Origin: an uncultured Bacilli bacterium
Lineage (GTDB): Bacteria > Bacillota_I > Bacilli_A > RF39 > UBA660
Reading direction: 5' to 3'
NCBI GenBank assembly: GCA_934101425.1
Contig: CAKOQQ010000009.1
Coordinates: forward strand, 1 to 38,882
DNA length: 38,882 nucleotides
The translations under genes were made by a program, and so were the position numbers. Below, in pieces: positions 14,523 through 22,933 of the stretch (positions within the stretch are counted from its first letter, which is position 1; the number at the start of each line of letters is the position of its first letter). Under the pieces are notes generated by a model. It was not told the origin of the DNA, ran no database searches, and was given only the letters and a program-made list of their open reading frames with translations.

Positions 14523-16799
14523 GTGTTTAGTAACTTTGAAGAAGAAGCAAGAAAAATACTTACAGATGCCAAAAAAGAAATGATGAGTTTAAATCATCCA
14601 TATATAGGTAGTGAACATTTACTTTTATCTATTTTAAATAGTAATAGTAGTGTAAGGTATAGGCTTAATGACTATAATATTACATATGAAAGTTTTAAAG
14701 ACAAACTTATAGAAATTGTCGGAATAGGTACTAAAAAAAGTGAATACTTTTTATATACACCACTTTTAAAAAGAATAATAGAGAACTCTATAATTGATAG
14801 TAGAGATAATAATACTTCAGTATCAGTTGATATATTATTTAATAATTTATTAGAAGAAGATGGAGTAGCTCTTAGAATACTTATTAGTTTAGGAGCTAAT
14901 ATAGAAGACTTAATAGATAAATTTAAAACTAATATTAAAACGGAAAAATTATTACTTGATGAATTAGGAATTAATTTAAATGAAAAAGCGTTAAATAATG
15001 AGTTAGATCCTGTAATTGGTCGTGATAATGAGATAAGAAGAGTTATAGAAATACTTTCTAGAAGATGCAAAAATAATCCCATTTTAATAGGTGATGCTGG
15101 AGTAGGAAAAACAGCGATTGTAGAAGAAATATCAAGAAGAATAGTTAGTGGTGAAGTACCATTATTTTTAAGAAATAAAAAAATAATTAGTTTAGATATG
15201 GCTAGTATAGTAGCAGGAACTAAATATCGTGGCGAATTCGAAGAAAGAATGAAAAAAATATTAAAAGAAGTAGAAAATAATTCTGATATTATTTTATTTA
15301 TAGATGAAATACATACCTTAGTTAATGCAGGAGGGGCAGAAGGCGCAATAGATGCCGCTAATATATTTAAACCAGCGTTATCAAGAAATAAAATAAGATG
15401 TATAGGAGCCACTACTACTAGTGAATATAAGGAATTTATAGAAAGTGATAAAGCATTAGAAAGAAGATTTCAAAAAGTATATATAGAAAAACCAAGTAAA
15501 GATGTAGTAAAAGATATTCTTATGAATATAAAGAGTATTTATGAAGAATTCCATAATGTAATAATAAGTGAAGAAATTATAGATGAAATAATAAGATTAT
15601 CTGACAAATATATATATGATAGAAATGAACCAGATAAATCAATAGATATATTAGATGAAGTATGTGCAAGAGTAAATTTAAAAGAAAATAAAAAAATGAT
15701 AGAATATAAAAAACTAAATAGAAAACTAAAGGGAATTATAAGTAATAAAAATAATTCTATTAAAAATTCATCTTTTACCTTAGCTCGTAAATATAAAGAA
15801 GATGAAAATAAAATTATGAATGATTTAAATATGTTAGAATTAGAACTATATAAAAATAATAAACCTAAAATAGTAACTAAAACTGATTTAGCGTATGTAA
15901 TAAATACTAAAACTAAAATACCTGTATATGAAATATTAAATGAAAATAAAAAAGTATTTACTAAAATTAAAAATGAATTAAGTAGTAATATATATGGAGA
16001 AGAAAAAATTATAGATAATTTAGTAAATATATCTAAAAGAATTAAATTAGGTTTTAGTGATAATAAATGCTATTCACTTATCTTTTTAGGGCCTACAGGA
16101 GTAGGTAAAACTACATTAGCTAAATTATTTGGCCGTGAATTAGTAGGAAGTGATAATGTTATTAAATTAGATATGAGTGAGTATAGCGAAAGCTATAGTG
16201 TAAGTAAAATACTAGGTTCAGCACCTGGATATGTTGGATATAATGATAATAAGAATGTACTTGATGAAATTAAAAATAAACCAAATTCTGTAATAATATT
16301 AGATGAAATAGAAAAAGCTCATCCCTCTATTATAAATCTACTATTTCAAATATTAGATGAAGGTAAAATAAAAAATTCAAAAGGAGAAGTAATTAGATTT
16401 GATAACACTATAATAATAATGACAACAAATATAGGATTTAATAAAAATAGTGTTGGATTTAATAATACAAAGGAAGACTATACTACAAAACTACTAGAAT
16501 ACTTCCCATCATCATTTATAAATAGAATAGATAATACATTAGTATTTAATAAATTAGATGAAGATACTATAAAAAAACTTATAAGCACTAAAATTAAAAA
16601 TATAGAATCTAAATATAATGTTAAAATATCTAAAAAAGTAGAAAATGAAATATTAAAAGAATGTAATTATGATATGTTTGGAGCTAGAAAAATAGCTAAA
16701 GTAATCAAAGATAAAGTAGAAAATCAAATAATAGAAAAAATTATAAATAATGATAGTAATATTTATATAAATTCAATTATAGATTTTTCATTAACATAA
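14523..16799 (+). CDS. clpC: ClpC-type AAA+ unfoldase
   Basis: This is a 758-residue Hsp100 protein that unfolds proteins, usually for the ClpP protease. Two Clp-N repeats occupy residues 1-145 (NHPYIGSEHLLLSIL, and VDILFNNLL...GVALRILISLG). The first AAA+ domain has Walker A GDAGVGKT at 190-197 and Walker B ILFIDEIHTL; the second has GPTGVGKT at 523-530 and IILDEIEKAH. A short middle segment of about 50 residues lies between them, as in ClpC and unlike the long ClpB coiled coil. The tripeptide VGF at 644-646 sits where ClpP-binding loops carry [L/I/V]-G-[F/L], supporting a protease partner. It starts at GTG after AGGAGATGAT. There is no mcsA/mcsB/ctsR cluster beside it. Confidence 0.88.
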   Translation: MFSNFEEEARKILTDAKKEMMSLNHPYIGSEHLLLSILNSNSSVRYRLNDYNITYESFKDKLIEIVGIGTKKSEYFLYTPLLKRIIENSIIDSRDNNTSVSVDILFNNLLEEDGVALRILISLGANIEDLIDKFKTNIKTEKLLLDELGINLNEKALNNELDPVIGRDNEIRRVIEILSRRCKNNPILIGDAGVGKTAIVEEISRRIVSGEVPLFLRNKKIISLDMASIVAGTKYRGEFEERMKKILKEVENNSDIILFIDEIHTLVNAGGAEGAIDAANIFKPALSRNKIRCIGATTTSEYKEFIESDKALERRFQKVYIEKPSKDVVKDILMNIKSIYEEFHNVIISEEIIDEIIRLSDKYIYDRNEPDKSIDILDEVCARVNLKENKKMIEYKKLNRKLKGIISNKNNSIKNSSFTLARKYKEDENKIMNDLNMLELELYKNNKPKIVTKTDLAYVINTKTKIPVYEILNENKKVFTKIKNELSSNIYGEEKIIDNLVNISKRIKLGFSDNKCYSLIFLGPTGVGKTTLAKLFGRELVGSDNVIKLDMSEYSESYSVSKILGSAPGYVGYNDNKNVLDEIKNKPNSVIILDEIEKAHPSIINLLFQILDEGKIKNSKGEVIRFDNTIIIMTTNIGFNKNSVGFNNTKEDYTTKLLEYFPSSFINRIDNTLVFNKLDEDTIKKLISTKIKNIESKYNVKISKKVENEILKECNYDMFGARKIAKVIKDKVENQIIEKIINNDSNIYINSIIDFSLT

Positions 16800-16801
16800 T
16801 C

Positions 16802-16830
16802 TTGAATAATAAAAAAATATATTATATAAT
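16802..16830 (+). promoter_or_regulatory. Promoter of the surface-protein gene 16855
   Basis: TTGAAT (16802-16807), 17 bases, TATAAT (16825-16830). The stretch CTTGAATAATAAA is shared with the promoter at 22413 of a pilin gene. GGTGAC two bases before the ATG at 16855 is the ribosome site. Confidence 0.7.
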
Positions 16831-16854
16831 TTAAATGTATAAAGTAGGTGACAT

Positions 16855-18312
16855 ATGTTTAAATTAAATGAAAAAGGAGCAGTATTATCAGGAGTATTTT
16901 ATGGAATACTTTTGTTATTCTTATTCTTGGTATTAGGTTCTATTATAGTACTTGGTAATGGTAGAAAAGCACTAAGGCAAGCTAAAGATAACGCCATAAA
17001 TGAACTTAATAGTAAAAATATATTAGTAGATAAAGTAGTATTAGATTCAACTAATACTAGTGGAGGATCTTACCAAACTAATAATGTAGATAAGAATTTA
17101 TTAGATATAAATGTTTCACTTAGTAATTCAAAAGCTACTATAGTAGTAACTTTATATAATAATACATCAACACCATATACTTTTAGTGGTATTAAATATC
17201 ATAATTTTACTAATAGTGAAAAAGATACCTATCCACTATTAACTTTTTATAACTATAATACTGATATAGTAATAGATGAAAGTAGTTTTTCATCAGTTAT
17301 TGATACTGTAATAGCACCTAATAGTACTATAGAAGTACCATTAGAATTTATATTTAATCCTAATTTAACTAATCCTAGTAAAAGTATTAGATCATTTATT
17401 ATTTTTAAAGTAAAAGAAAATGCTATAAGTGGTAGTAACATTAAAACATTATCATTTGATGCAGGTGTACCAAATTTAAAAGTAGCTAGTCAAGAATATG
17501 AAGTAAATAGTACACTTGGTGTATTACCTACAATAACTAGAGATGGCTATTTATTATCTGGTTGGTATAATGGTAGTACTAAGTTAGAAAGTACTACTAA
17601 AATAACAGATAATATGGTAGCTACTGCTAAGTGGGTAACTTTACTTGCAAATGGAACAGTTGTATATTATAATCCTGTTACAAATGCTAAATGTACAGCA
17701 TCACAAGCGGTAAGCACTACTGGAACTAAAACAGGATGTATGAAGTGGTATGTATTTAATGATGAACCATCATCAACAGTTAACTTACTACTAGATCATA
17801 ATACAACAGCAAAAGTTGCATGGATATCAAAAGAAGATTATATTGCAGCTGGTGGAACAGAAACGGAGTATGGAAGATATGGAAATAATAGTAAAGGACC
17901 AATTACATTATTAAAACAACTAAAAAGTGATACATCTAGTTGGAACAAAACTATAAATGCTAGACTAATAGAAGCACAAGAAATAGCTAATATAACAGGA
18001 AATACAGCATGGACAGCAGCAGGAAAAAATAATTATTATTTACATACAAATTCAATTACAGAATATACTGGAGCAGCAGGGACAAATAAATATGCATGGT
18101 TATTTGATAATACAAGCTCTTGTACAACATATGGATGTAATGTGGCTGATTCTAGTAATGGTGGATATTGGACAAATACTGCACAATCCGACGAATCTTT
18201 CTACGCTTGGATCGTGGACAGCGGTGGCACCTTGAACGGCGGCGTCGTGGAAGAGTCAGACTACATCGGTGTGCGCCCAGTTATCACTGTAAGCAGATCT
18301 ATAATATCTTAA
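16855..18312 (+). CDS. Surface protein: N-terminal anchor, InlB-type repeat, DUF6273-like C-terminus
   Basis: The product has 485 residues. A prepilin-like but atypical N-terminus (NEKG-AVLSG, no Glu at +5) leads into a hydrophobic helix (about residues 9-33). Residues 50-200 look like beta-rich extracellular sequence. Residues 201-262 match a Listeria-Bacteroides (Flg_new/InlB-B) repeat, with FDAGVPNLK and GYLLSGWYNGSTK. Residues 265-485 hold a domain ending KYAWLFDNTS...NVAD...YAWIVDS...GVRPVITVS, the layout of DUF6273-like or C-type-lectin-like adhesion domains. The last 40 codons (bases 18181-18300) switch to GC-ending codons (66 of 120 bases are G or C), unlike everything around them. 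A decayed copy of this C-terminus is at 29350. It is probably an adhesin or minor-pilin-associated protein. Confidence 0.7.
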   Translation: MFKLNEKGAVLSGVFYGILLLFLFLVLGSIIVLGNGRKALRQAKDNAINELNSKNILVDKVVLDSTNTSGGSYQTNNVDKNLLDINVSLSNSKATIVVTLYNNTSTPYTFSGIKYHNFTNSEKDTYPLLTFYNYNTDIVIDESSFSSVIDTVIAPNSTIEVPLEFIFNPNLTNPSKSIRSFIIFKVKENAISGSNIKTLSFDAGVPNLKVASQEYEVNSTLGVLPTITRDGYLLSGWYNGSTKLESTTKITDNMVATAKWVTLLANGTVVYYNPVTNAKCTASQAVSTTGTKTGCMKWYVFNDEPSSTVNLLLDHNTTAKVAWISKEDYIAAGGTETEYGRYGNNSKGPITLLKQLKSDTSSWNKTINARLIEAQEIANITGNTAWTAAGKNNYYLHTNSITEYTGAAGTNKYAWLFDNTSSCTTYGCNVADSSNGGYWTNTAQSDESFYAWIVDSGGTLNGGVVEESDYIGVRPVITVSRSIIS

Positions 18313-18335
18313 AACTACAGAAATGTAGTTTTTTT
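18311..18335 (+). terminator. Terminator after the surface-protein gene
   Basis: AAAACTACA pairs with TGTAGTTTT around a GAAA tetraloop, followed by a T run. It overlaps the TAA stop. Confidence 0.85.
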
Positions 18336-18336
18336 C

Positions 18337-18365
18337 TTGAAATGATTTTATATTTGTTATATAAT
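18337..18365 (+). promoter_or_regulatory. Promoter of the valS T-box operon
   Basis: TTGAAA (18337-18342), 17 bases, TATAAT (18360-18365), directly after the previous terminator. The start is near 18372. A second TATAAT at 18401 lacks a -35 and falls inside Stem I, so it is less likely. Confidence 0.7.
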
Positions 18366-18371
18366 AAAAAA

Positions 18372-18590
18372 GAAAAACGAAGAACAAGAGGAGTAAATTA
18401 TATAATATCTATTAGGGAGGAAAAGGGTAACTGAAAACTTTTCTTAGTAAAAATAATTGAAGTAGCTTGGAAGTTTGGTATCTAAGTAAATAGGATACTA
18501 CGTATATATGCGTTAAATATTTGAGGTGTATAGTCATATACACAAATTAAGGTGGTACCGCGACAACTCGCCCTTATGGTGAGTTTTTTT
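18372..18590 (+). ncRNA. T-box leader, valine specific
   Basis: Conserved parts appear in order. The GA-rich Stem I start is GAAGAACAAGAGGAGTAA. The distal AG-bulge region begins AGGGAGGAAAAGGG. The specifier context is GAA-GTA-GCTTGG, with the Val codon GTA at 18462-18464. A GTATC/GATAC helix follows, then the T-box AAGGTGGTACCGCG at 18549-18562. The terminator pairs AACTC(G)CC with GGTGAGTT at 18565-18583, followed by Ts. TGGT fits the A discriminator of tRNA-Val. It controls the HD-hydrolase gene and valS. Confidence 0.9.
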
Positions 18591-18603
18591 ATTGGAGGAA
18601 AAT

Positions 18604-19338
18604 ATGGAAGTTAAAGAAGCATTTGATAAATATGTTAGTGATTTTGATTTTAAAGTAGATGGTATAGAATATAAATATTATCATTCATATCGAGTCCAAA
18701 AGTATAGTGAAAAAATAAGTGATATGTTAAATTTAGGGTTAAAAGATAAAAAGTTAGCTAGTGATATAGGATTACTTCATGATATAGGTAGATTTCATCA
18801 ATTAGAAAAGTATAATACTTTTTGTGATAAAAAAATTGACCATGCTGATTATGGAGCTAAAATTTTATTTGAAGATAATTTAATTTTAAATTATGATATA
18901 AATAAATGTGATTATGAAATAGTTAAGAAAGCGATTAGAAATCATAATAAATATCAAATAGAAGATGGATTAAATGAAAGAGAATTGTTTTTTGCTAAGT
19001 TAGTTCGTGATGCAGATAAAATTGATATTTTAAATGCTTTTTCAAGTATAAGAGTACTTGAAATATGTGAATGTGATGAAGAGATAAGTCCTAGTGTAAG
19101 AGAAGAATTCTTTAATAATATTACTGTTAGAAATGTAAATGTAAAAAATAAGAATGATAAAATTATAAGTATGTTAGCATTTTTATTTGATATTAATTTT
19201 GAAGTATCTTATAGAATTATAAAAGAAGAAGATTTCATAAATAAATTTTATGATGCTATTAAGCATAAGGAAATATTTAAAGAATATTTTGATTATGCAA
19301 ATAAATATTTAGATGAGGTGTTAAAAAATGTTGGATAA
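18604..19338 (+). CDS. HD-domain phosphohydrolase
   Basis: The product is a 244-residue metal-dependent HD protein. The first metal His is His27 (YYHSYRV), the defining pair is His59-Asp60 (LLHDIGRF), a further His lies in IRNHNKY, and the final Asp is in RDADKIDIL, so the catalytic set is complete. Such enzymes cleave phosphate esters of nucleotides or second messengers; the substrate is unknown. I used ATG 18604, preceded by TTGGAGGA; the upstream TTG at 18592 lies within the ribosome site. It is the first gene after the valine T-box, and its end overlaps the valS start by 11 bases, so it should be induced with valS under valine starvation. Confidence 0.82.
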   Translation: MEVKEAFDKYVSDFDFKVDGIEYKYYHSYRVQKYSEKISDMLNLGLKDKKLASDIGLLHDIGRFHQLEKYNTFCDKKIDHADYGAKILFEDNLILNYDINKCDYEIVKKAIRNHNKYQIEDGLNERELFFAKLVRDADKIDILNAFSSIRVLEICECDEEISPSVREEFFNNITVRNVNVKNKNDKIISMLAFLFDINFEVSYRIIKEEDFINKFYDAIKHKEIFKEYFDYANKYLDEVLKNVG

Positions 19339-21862
19339 AAAATATAATCATTTAGAAGTTGAAAAAAATAAATATGATAATTGGAGAGAAAAAGGTTATT
19401 TTACTAGTGGCAATTTAAAGAAGAAACCATTTTGTATAGTTATACCACCACCTAATGTAACTGGTAAATTACATTTAGGACATGCTTGGGATACTACTTT
19501 ACAAGACATTATTATTCGTTATAAGAGAATGGATGGGTATGATGCATTATGGCTTCCAGGTATGGATCATGCTGGTATTGCTACGCAAGCTAAGGTAGAT
19601 GCTAAATTAAAATCAATGGGTATTAATCCTAGAGGTATTACAAGAGAAGAATGGTTAGAACATGCATGGAGTTGGAAAAATGAATATGCTAATAATATTC
19701 ATGAACAATGGGCTAAATTAGGTTTAAGTCTAGATTATACTAAAGAAAGATTTACATTAGATGAAGGATTATCTAACGCTGTAAAAAAAGTATTTGTAGA
19801 TTTATATAATAAAGGACTTATTTATAGAGGAGAAAGAATAATTAACTGGGATCCAGAAGCTATGACAGCTCTATCTAATGAAGAAGTTATCTATAAAGAT
19901 GTAGAGGGAGCTTTTTATCATATAAAATATATGATAGAGGGAACAAGTGAATACTTAGAAGTAGCTACTACTAGACCAGAAACTTTATTTGGTGATACTG
20001 CTGTAGCTGTTAACCCTGATGATGAAAGATATAAAAAATATGTAGGTAAAAATGTTATATTACCTATTGTAAATAAACCTATACCAGTTATAACTGATAA
20101 TCATGCAGATCCAGAATTTGGAACAGGTGTAGTTAAAATTACTCCAGCTCATGATCCTAATGACTTTGAAGTAGGTAATAGACATAACTTAGAGAGAATA
20201 GTAGTAATTAATCCTAATGGTACTATGAATGAAAATGCTGGTATTTATAATGGACTTGATAGATTTGAATGTAGAAAAAAATTAGTTGAAGATTTAAAAA
20301 ATAGTGGTTTACTTATAAGTATTGAACCTATAACACATAGTGTAGGTCACTCTGAAAGAACTAATGTTATGGTAGAACCATACTTATCTAAACAATGGTT
20401 TGTAAAAATGAGACCTTTAGCTGATAGGGTTTTAGAAAATCAAAAAAATAAAGATACTAAAGTTAATTTTGTTCCAGAAAGATTTGAAAAAATTATGAAT
20501 CACTGGATGGAAATAACTTATGATTGGTGTATTTCTAGACAATTATGGTGGGGGCATAGAATTCCTGCTTGGTACAGGGGTGACGAAGTATATGTAGGAA
20601 TAAATCCACCAGAATCTGATGGCTGGGTACAAGATAGTGATGTACTTGACACATGGTTTAGTAGTGCTTTATGGCCATTTTCTACTTTAGGTTGGCCTGA
20701 TGCTGATATAAGTAGATATTATCCTAATGATGTATTAGTAACAGGATATGATATTATTCCGTTCTGGGTAAATAGAATGACTTTCCAAGGATTAGAATTT
20801 ACTGGTAAAAGACCATTTAAAGATTGTTTAATTCATGGACTAATAAGAGATAAAGAAGGAAGAAAAATGTCTAAATCATTAGGTAATGGCGTAGACCCTA
20901 TGGATGTTATAGCTAAATATGGATGTGATTCATTAAGATTCTTCTTATCAACTTCTACATCAACTGGTATGGATTTAAGATATGATGAAGAAAAAGTAGC
21001 TTCTACTTGGAATTTTATAAATAAATTATGGAATGCATCTCGTTTTGTACTTATGAATATTGAAGACTTAAAAGTAGAAGATTTTGATGTTGTAAATAAT
21101 TTAACTATTCAAGATAAATGGATTTTAAATAAATGTAGTAATTTAGTTAAAAATGTAAGAAAACATATGGATAACTATGAATTTAATGTAGTTGGCAGTG
21201 AATTATATAGTTTTGTATGGGATGATTTCTGTGATTGGTATATTGAACTTGCTAAAATAAATATGAATAATACTACTAAGAGTGTATTATGTCGTACTTT
21301 AAACCAAATATTAAAGATGTTACATCCATTTATGCCTTATGTAACAGAAGAAATATATAGTTTATTACCAATAAAAGATGCAGAATCTATTATGATTGCA
21401 CCTTATCCAATATATCAAGAAGAATTTACCTTTTCATCAGCAACTATATTAGATGATGTAATTAAATTTATTGTAAAAGTTCGTAATGTAAAGCAAGAAC
21501 ATCAAATTCCTAAAGACACTAAAGTATATTTTAAAGGTGATAATGCAGATATTATTTTAAAACTATTAAAGATTGACACTGAATCATTAGTAGAAGATAA
21601 TAATTTAGATGGAATTGAAATTAAGGATACTAACTATGAAATAAGATATATATTTGATAGTTCTAGCATTAAGGAAAAAGAAAAAGAAAATTTACTTAAA
21701 GAAAAAGAAAGACTAGAAGGTGCAATTAAAAGAAGAGAAAATTTATTAAGCAATGAAAATTATGTAAATAAAGCACCTAAAAATATAGTTGATTTAGATA
21801 GAGAAAATCTAGAAAAAGATAAAAAAGAACTAGAAATTATAATGGATAAACTAAATAATTAG
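19328..21862 (+). CDS. valS: Valyl-tRNA synthetase
   Basis: This class I synthetase charges tRNA-Val. The 844 residues contain the ATP-binding PPPNVTGKLHLGHAW with HLGH at 49-52, an editing (CP1) domain (about residues 180-400, with TTRPETLFGDTAVAVNP), DYDWCISRQLWWGHRIPAW-type sequence, KMSKS at 513-517, an anticodon domain beginning near 600, and a C-terminal coiled coil (about 775-844, Lys/Glu rich) typical of ValRS. It is slightly shorter than the usual 880. The zinc-binding cysteine insert of some ValRS is not apparent between the editing and catalytic parts. It is coupled by overlap to the HD gene and is under the T-box at 18372. Confidence 0.96.
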   Translation: MLDKKYNHLEVEKNKYDNWREKGYFTSGNLKKKPFCIVIPPPNVTGKLHLGHAWDTTLQDIIIRYKRMDGYDALWLPGMDHAGIATQAKVDAKLKSMGINPRGITREEWLEHAWSWKNEYANNIHEQWAKLGLSLDYTKERFTLDEGLSNAVKKVFVDLYNKGLIYRGERIINWDPEAMTALSNEEVIYKDVEGAFYHIKYMIEGTSEYLEVATTRPETLFGDTAVAVNPDDERYKKYVGKNVILPIVNKPIPVITDNHADPEFGTGVVKITPAHDPNDFEVGNRHNLERIVVINPNGTMNENAGIYNGLDRFECRKKLVEDLKNSGLLISIEPITHSVGHSERTNVMVEPYLSKQWFVKMRPLADRVLENQKNKDTKVNFVPERFEKIMNHWMEITYDWCISRQLWWGHRIPAWYRGDEVYVGINPPESDGWVQDSDVLDTWFSSALWPFSTLGWPDADISRYYPNDVLVTGYDIIPFWVNRMTFQGLEFTGKRPFKDCLIHGLIRDKEGRKMSKSLGNGVDPMDVIAKYGCDSLRFFLSTSTSTGMDLRYDEEKVASTWNFINKLWNASRFVLMNIEDLKVEDFDVVNNLTIQDKWILNKCSNLVKNVRKHMDNYEFNVVGSELYSFVWDDFCDWYIELAKINMNNTTKSVLCRTLNQILKMLHPFMPYVTEEIYSLLPIKDAESIMIAPYPIYQEEFTFSSATILDDVIKFIVKVRNVKQEHQIPKDTKVYFKGDNADIILKLLKIDTESLVEDNNLDGIEIKDTNYEIRYIFDSSSIKEKEKENLLKEKERLEGAIKRRENLLSNENYVNKAPKNIVDLDRENLEKDKKELEIIMDKLNN

Positions 21863-21921
21863 TATAAAATATAAAATGTTACAAATACTAATAATGTGTT
21901 CAAATAATATGTCGAATGGTG

Positions 21922-21951
21922 TTGACTATTTAAAGGAATTAATGTTATATT
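21922..21951 (+). promoter_or_regulatory. Promoter of pilin gene 21985
   Basis: TTGACT (21922-21927) and TATATT (21946-21951), spacer 18. From the -10 onward the sequence AATTAATGTTATATTA.TATTAGATTAGAAAAGTAGGGTGGTGA is nearly identical to that before the next pilin gene. Confidence 0.6.
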
Positions 21952-21984
21952 AGTATTAGATTAGAAAAGTAGGGTGGTGAGAAA

Positions 21985-22356
21985 ATGAAAAAGAATAATG
22001 GGTTTACTTTAATCGAATTATTAGCAGTTATCGTAATCTTAGCAGTTATCGCTTTAATCGCTACTCCAGCAGTATTAAATATTATTGATGACGCTAGAAA
22101 AAGTTCAGCTGAAAGAAGTACAGAAGCTTTAGTAGAAGCTACTAAAACTTACTATTTAACTGAAATGGCTAAAACAGGTACAGCTCCAACTACATTTGAT
22201 AAAACTACTATCAAAGTAGATAATGCACCAAGTACTTTTGGAACTATTACTGTAACAGCTACTGATGGTATTCCATCTGTAACAATAACAGGAGCTAAAT
22301 TTGGTGATTACACTTGTAATTATTCATCAAACAAAGCTACTTGCGAAAAAAAATAG
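21985..22356 (+). CDS. Type IV pilin-like protein, tandem copy 1
   Basis: The product has 123 residues. NNG-FTLIEL gives a prepilin cut after Gly6 and the Glu+5 needed for assembly. The helix runs through AVIVILAVIALIATPAV to an amphipathic extension (DDARKSSAERSTEALVEATKTYYL). The small head (about 45-123) ends GAKFGDYTCNYSS...CEKK, with two Cys ready for a disulfide near the C-terminus as in many pilins. The second copy at 22475 and the lipoprotein at 22934 share this head. It looks like a major-pilin-type subunit: short, its own promoter, its own terminator, a GGTGG ribosome site, and more C-ending Ile codons than its neighbours, which suggests high expression. Confidence 0.85.
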   Translation: MKKNNGFTLIELLAVIVILAVIALIATPAVLNIIDDARKSSAERSTEALVEATKTYYLTEMAKTGTAPTTFDKTTIKVDNAPSTFGTITVTATDGIPSVTITGAKFGDYTCNYSSNKATCEKK

Positions 22357-22365
22357 TTAGTTTAT

Positions 22366-22391
22366 AAAAAGGATGTTTAAATCCTTTTTTT
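22366..22391 (+). terminator. Terminator after pilin copy 1
   Basis: AAAAAGGAT (22366-22374) pairs with ATCCTTTTT (22381-22389), loop GTTTAA, with the T run continuing to 22391. Confidence 0.8.
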
Positions 22392-22412
22392 GTTATAAAG
22401 TGTCAAATAACC

Positions 22413-22441
22413 TTGAATAATAAAGAAATTAATGTTATATT
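22413..22441 (+). promoter_or_regulatory. Promoter of pilin gene 22475
   Basis: TTGAAT (22413-22418), 17 bases, TATATT (22436-22441). The -35 side resembles the promoter at 16802; the -10 side and leader match those of pilin copy 1. Confidence 0.65.
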
Positions 22442-22474
22442 AATATTAGATTAGAAAAGTAGGGTGGTGAAAAA

Positions 22475-22861
22475 ATGAAAAAGAATAATGGGTTTACTTT
22501 AATCGAATTATTAGCAGTTATCGTAATCTTAGCAGTTATCGCTTTAATCGCTACTCCAGCAGTATTAAACATTATTGATGATGCTAGAGTAAGTTCAGCA
22601 GAAAGAAGTACAGAAGCTTTAGTATCAGCTACTAAAACTTACTACTTAACTACAATGGCTAAAACTGGTGCAGAACCAGCTGCATCAGATTATACTTTAA
22701 CTAATATTAAAGTAGATAATGCTCCAAGTGAAGTAGGAACAATTACTGTATCAGCTACATCTGGTGTTCCATCTGTAACAGTTAAAAATGCTAAATTTGG
22801 TGATTATTACTGCCAATACTCAGGAACAACTGCTTCTTGTAGTAAAACAAAAGTTAACTAA
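22475..22861 (+). CDS. Type IV pilin-like protein, tandem copy 2
   Basis: The product has 128 residues and is a paralogue of the gene at 21985. The prepilin leader and helix are identical through NIIDDAR, and the head is similar but altered (VSSAERSTEALVSATKTYYL, KNAKFGDYYCQYS...SCSK). The closing Cys pair is kept. It has its own promoter and terminator, so the two copies can be regulated separately. One may be the main fibre subunit and the other a variant. The same prepilin peptidase and assembly ATPase, not in this window, would be needed. Confidence 0.85.
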   Translation: MKKNNGFTLIELLAVIVILAVIALIATPAVLNIIDDARVSSAERSTEALVSATKTYYLTTMAKTGAEPAASDYTLTNIKVDNAPSEVGTITVSATSGVPSVTVKNAKFGDYYCQYSGTTASCSKTKVN

Positions 22862-22885
22862 AAAGGATTAAAAGTCCTTTTTTTA
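22861..22885 (+). terminator. Terminator after pilin copy 2
   Basis: AAAAGGA (22861-22867) pairs with TCCTTTT (22875-22881), followed by further Ts. It overlaps the TAA stop. Confidence 0.8.
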
Positions 22886-22914
22886 TTGATAAAATAGTTA
22901 TTCTTTGATAAAAT
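22886..22914 (+). promoter_or_regulatory. Promoter of the pilin-head lipoprotein gene
   Basis: TTGATA (22886-22891), 17 bases, TAAAAT (22909-22914), immediately after the terminator. An AGGAGG ribosome site lies before ATG 22934. Confidence 0.65.
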
Positions 22915-22933
22915 ATAAATAGGAGGATAAGAA

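Larger units (their letters stand above)
21930..22620 (+). repeat. Tandem duplication of pilin leader and N-terminal coding region
   Basis: The block 21936-22120 (from AATTAATGTTATATT through the pilin helix codons) recurs at 22426-22613 with few differences. The first 95 or so coding bases are essentially identical. The heads have diverged more. This is a tandem gene duplication and a ready substrate for recombination. Confidence 0.85.

Noticed and set aside
14672..15412. 246-codon open frame on the minus strand
   Set aside because: It lies entirely antisense to the well-conserved first AAA+ domain of the ClpC-like gene; its Leu/Ile/Ser-rich product is an AT-rich antisense shadow with no ribosome site.
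18181..18300. A complete diversity-generating retroelement here
   Set aside because: No reverse transcriptase, template repeat or accessory gene lies in the window; only the patch is suggestive, so it is reported as a hypothesis.
18401..18406. TATAAT at 18401 as the valS leader promoter
   Set aside because: It has no -35 and would cut off the GA-rich start of Stem I; the TTGAAA-17-TATAAT at 18337 fits a full T-box.
18168..18434. 88-codon plus-strand frame with an Arg-rich middle
   Set aside because: It is an out-of-frame reading of the GC-rich patch that continues through a terminator and the T-box promoter; it has no plausible start signals.
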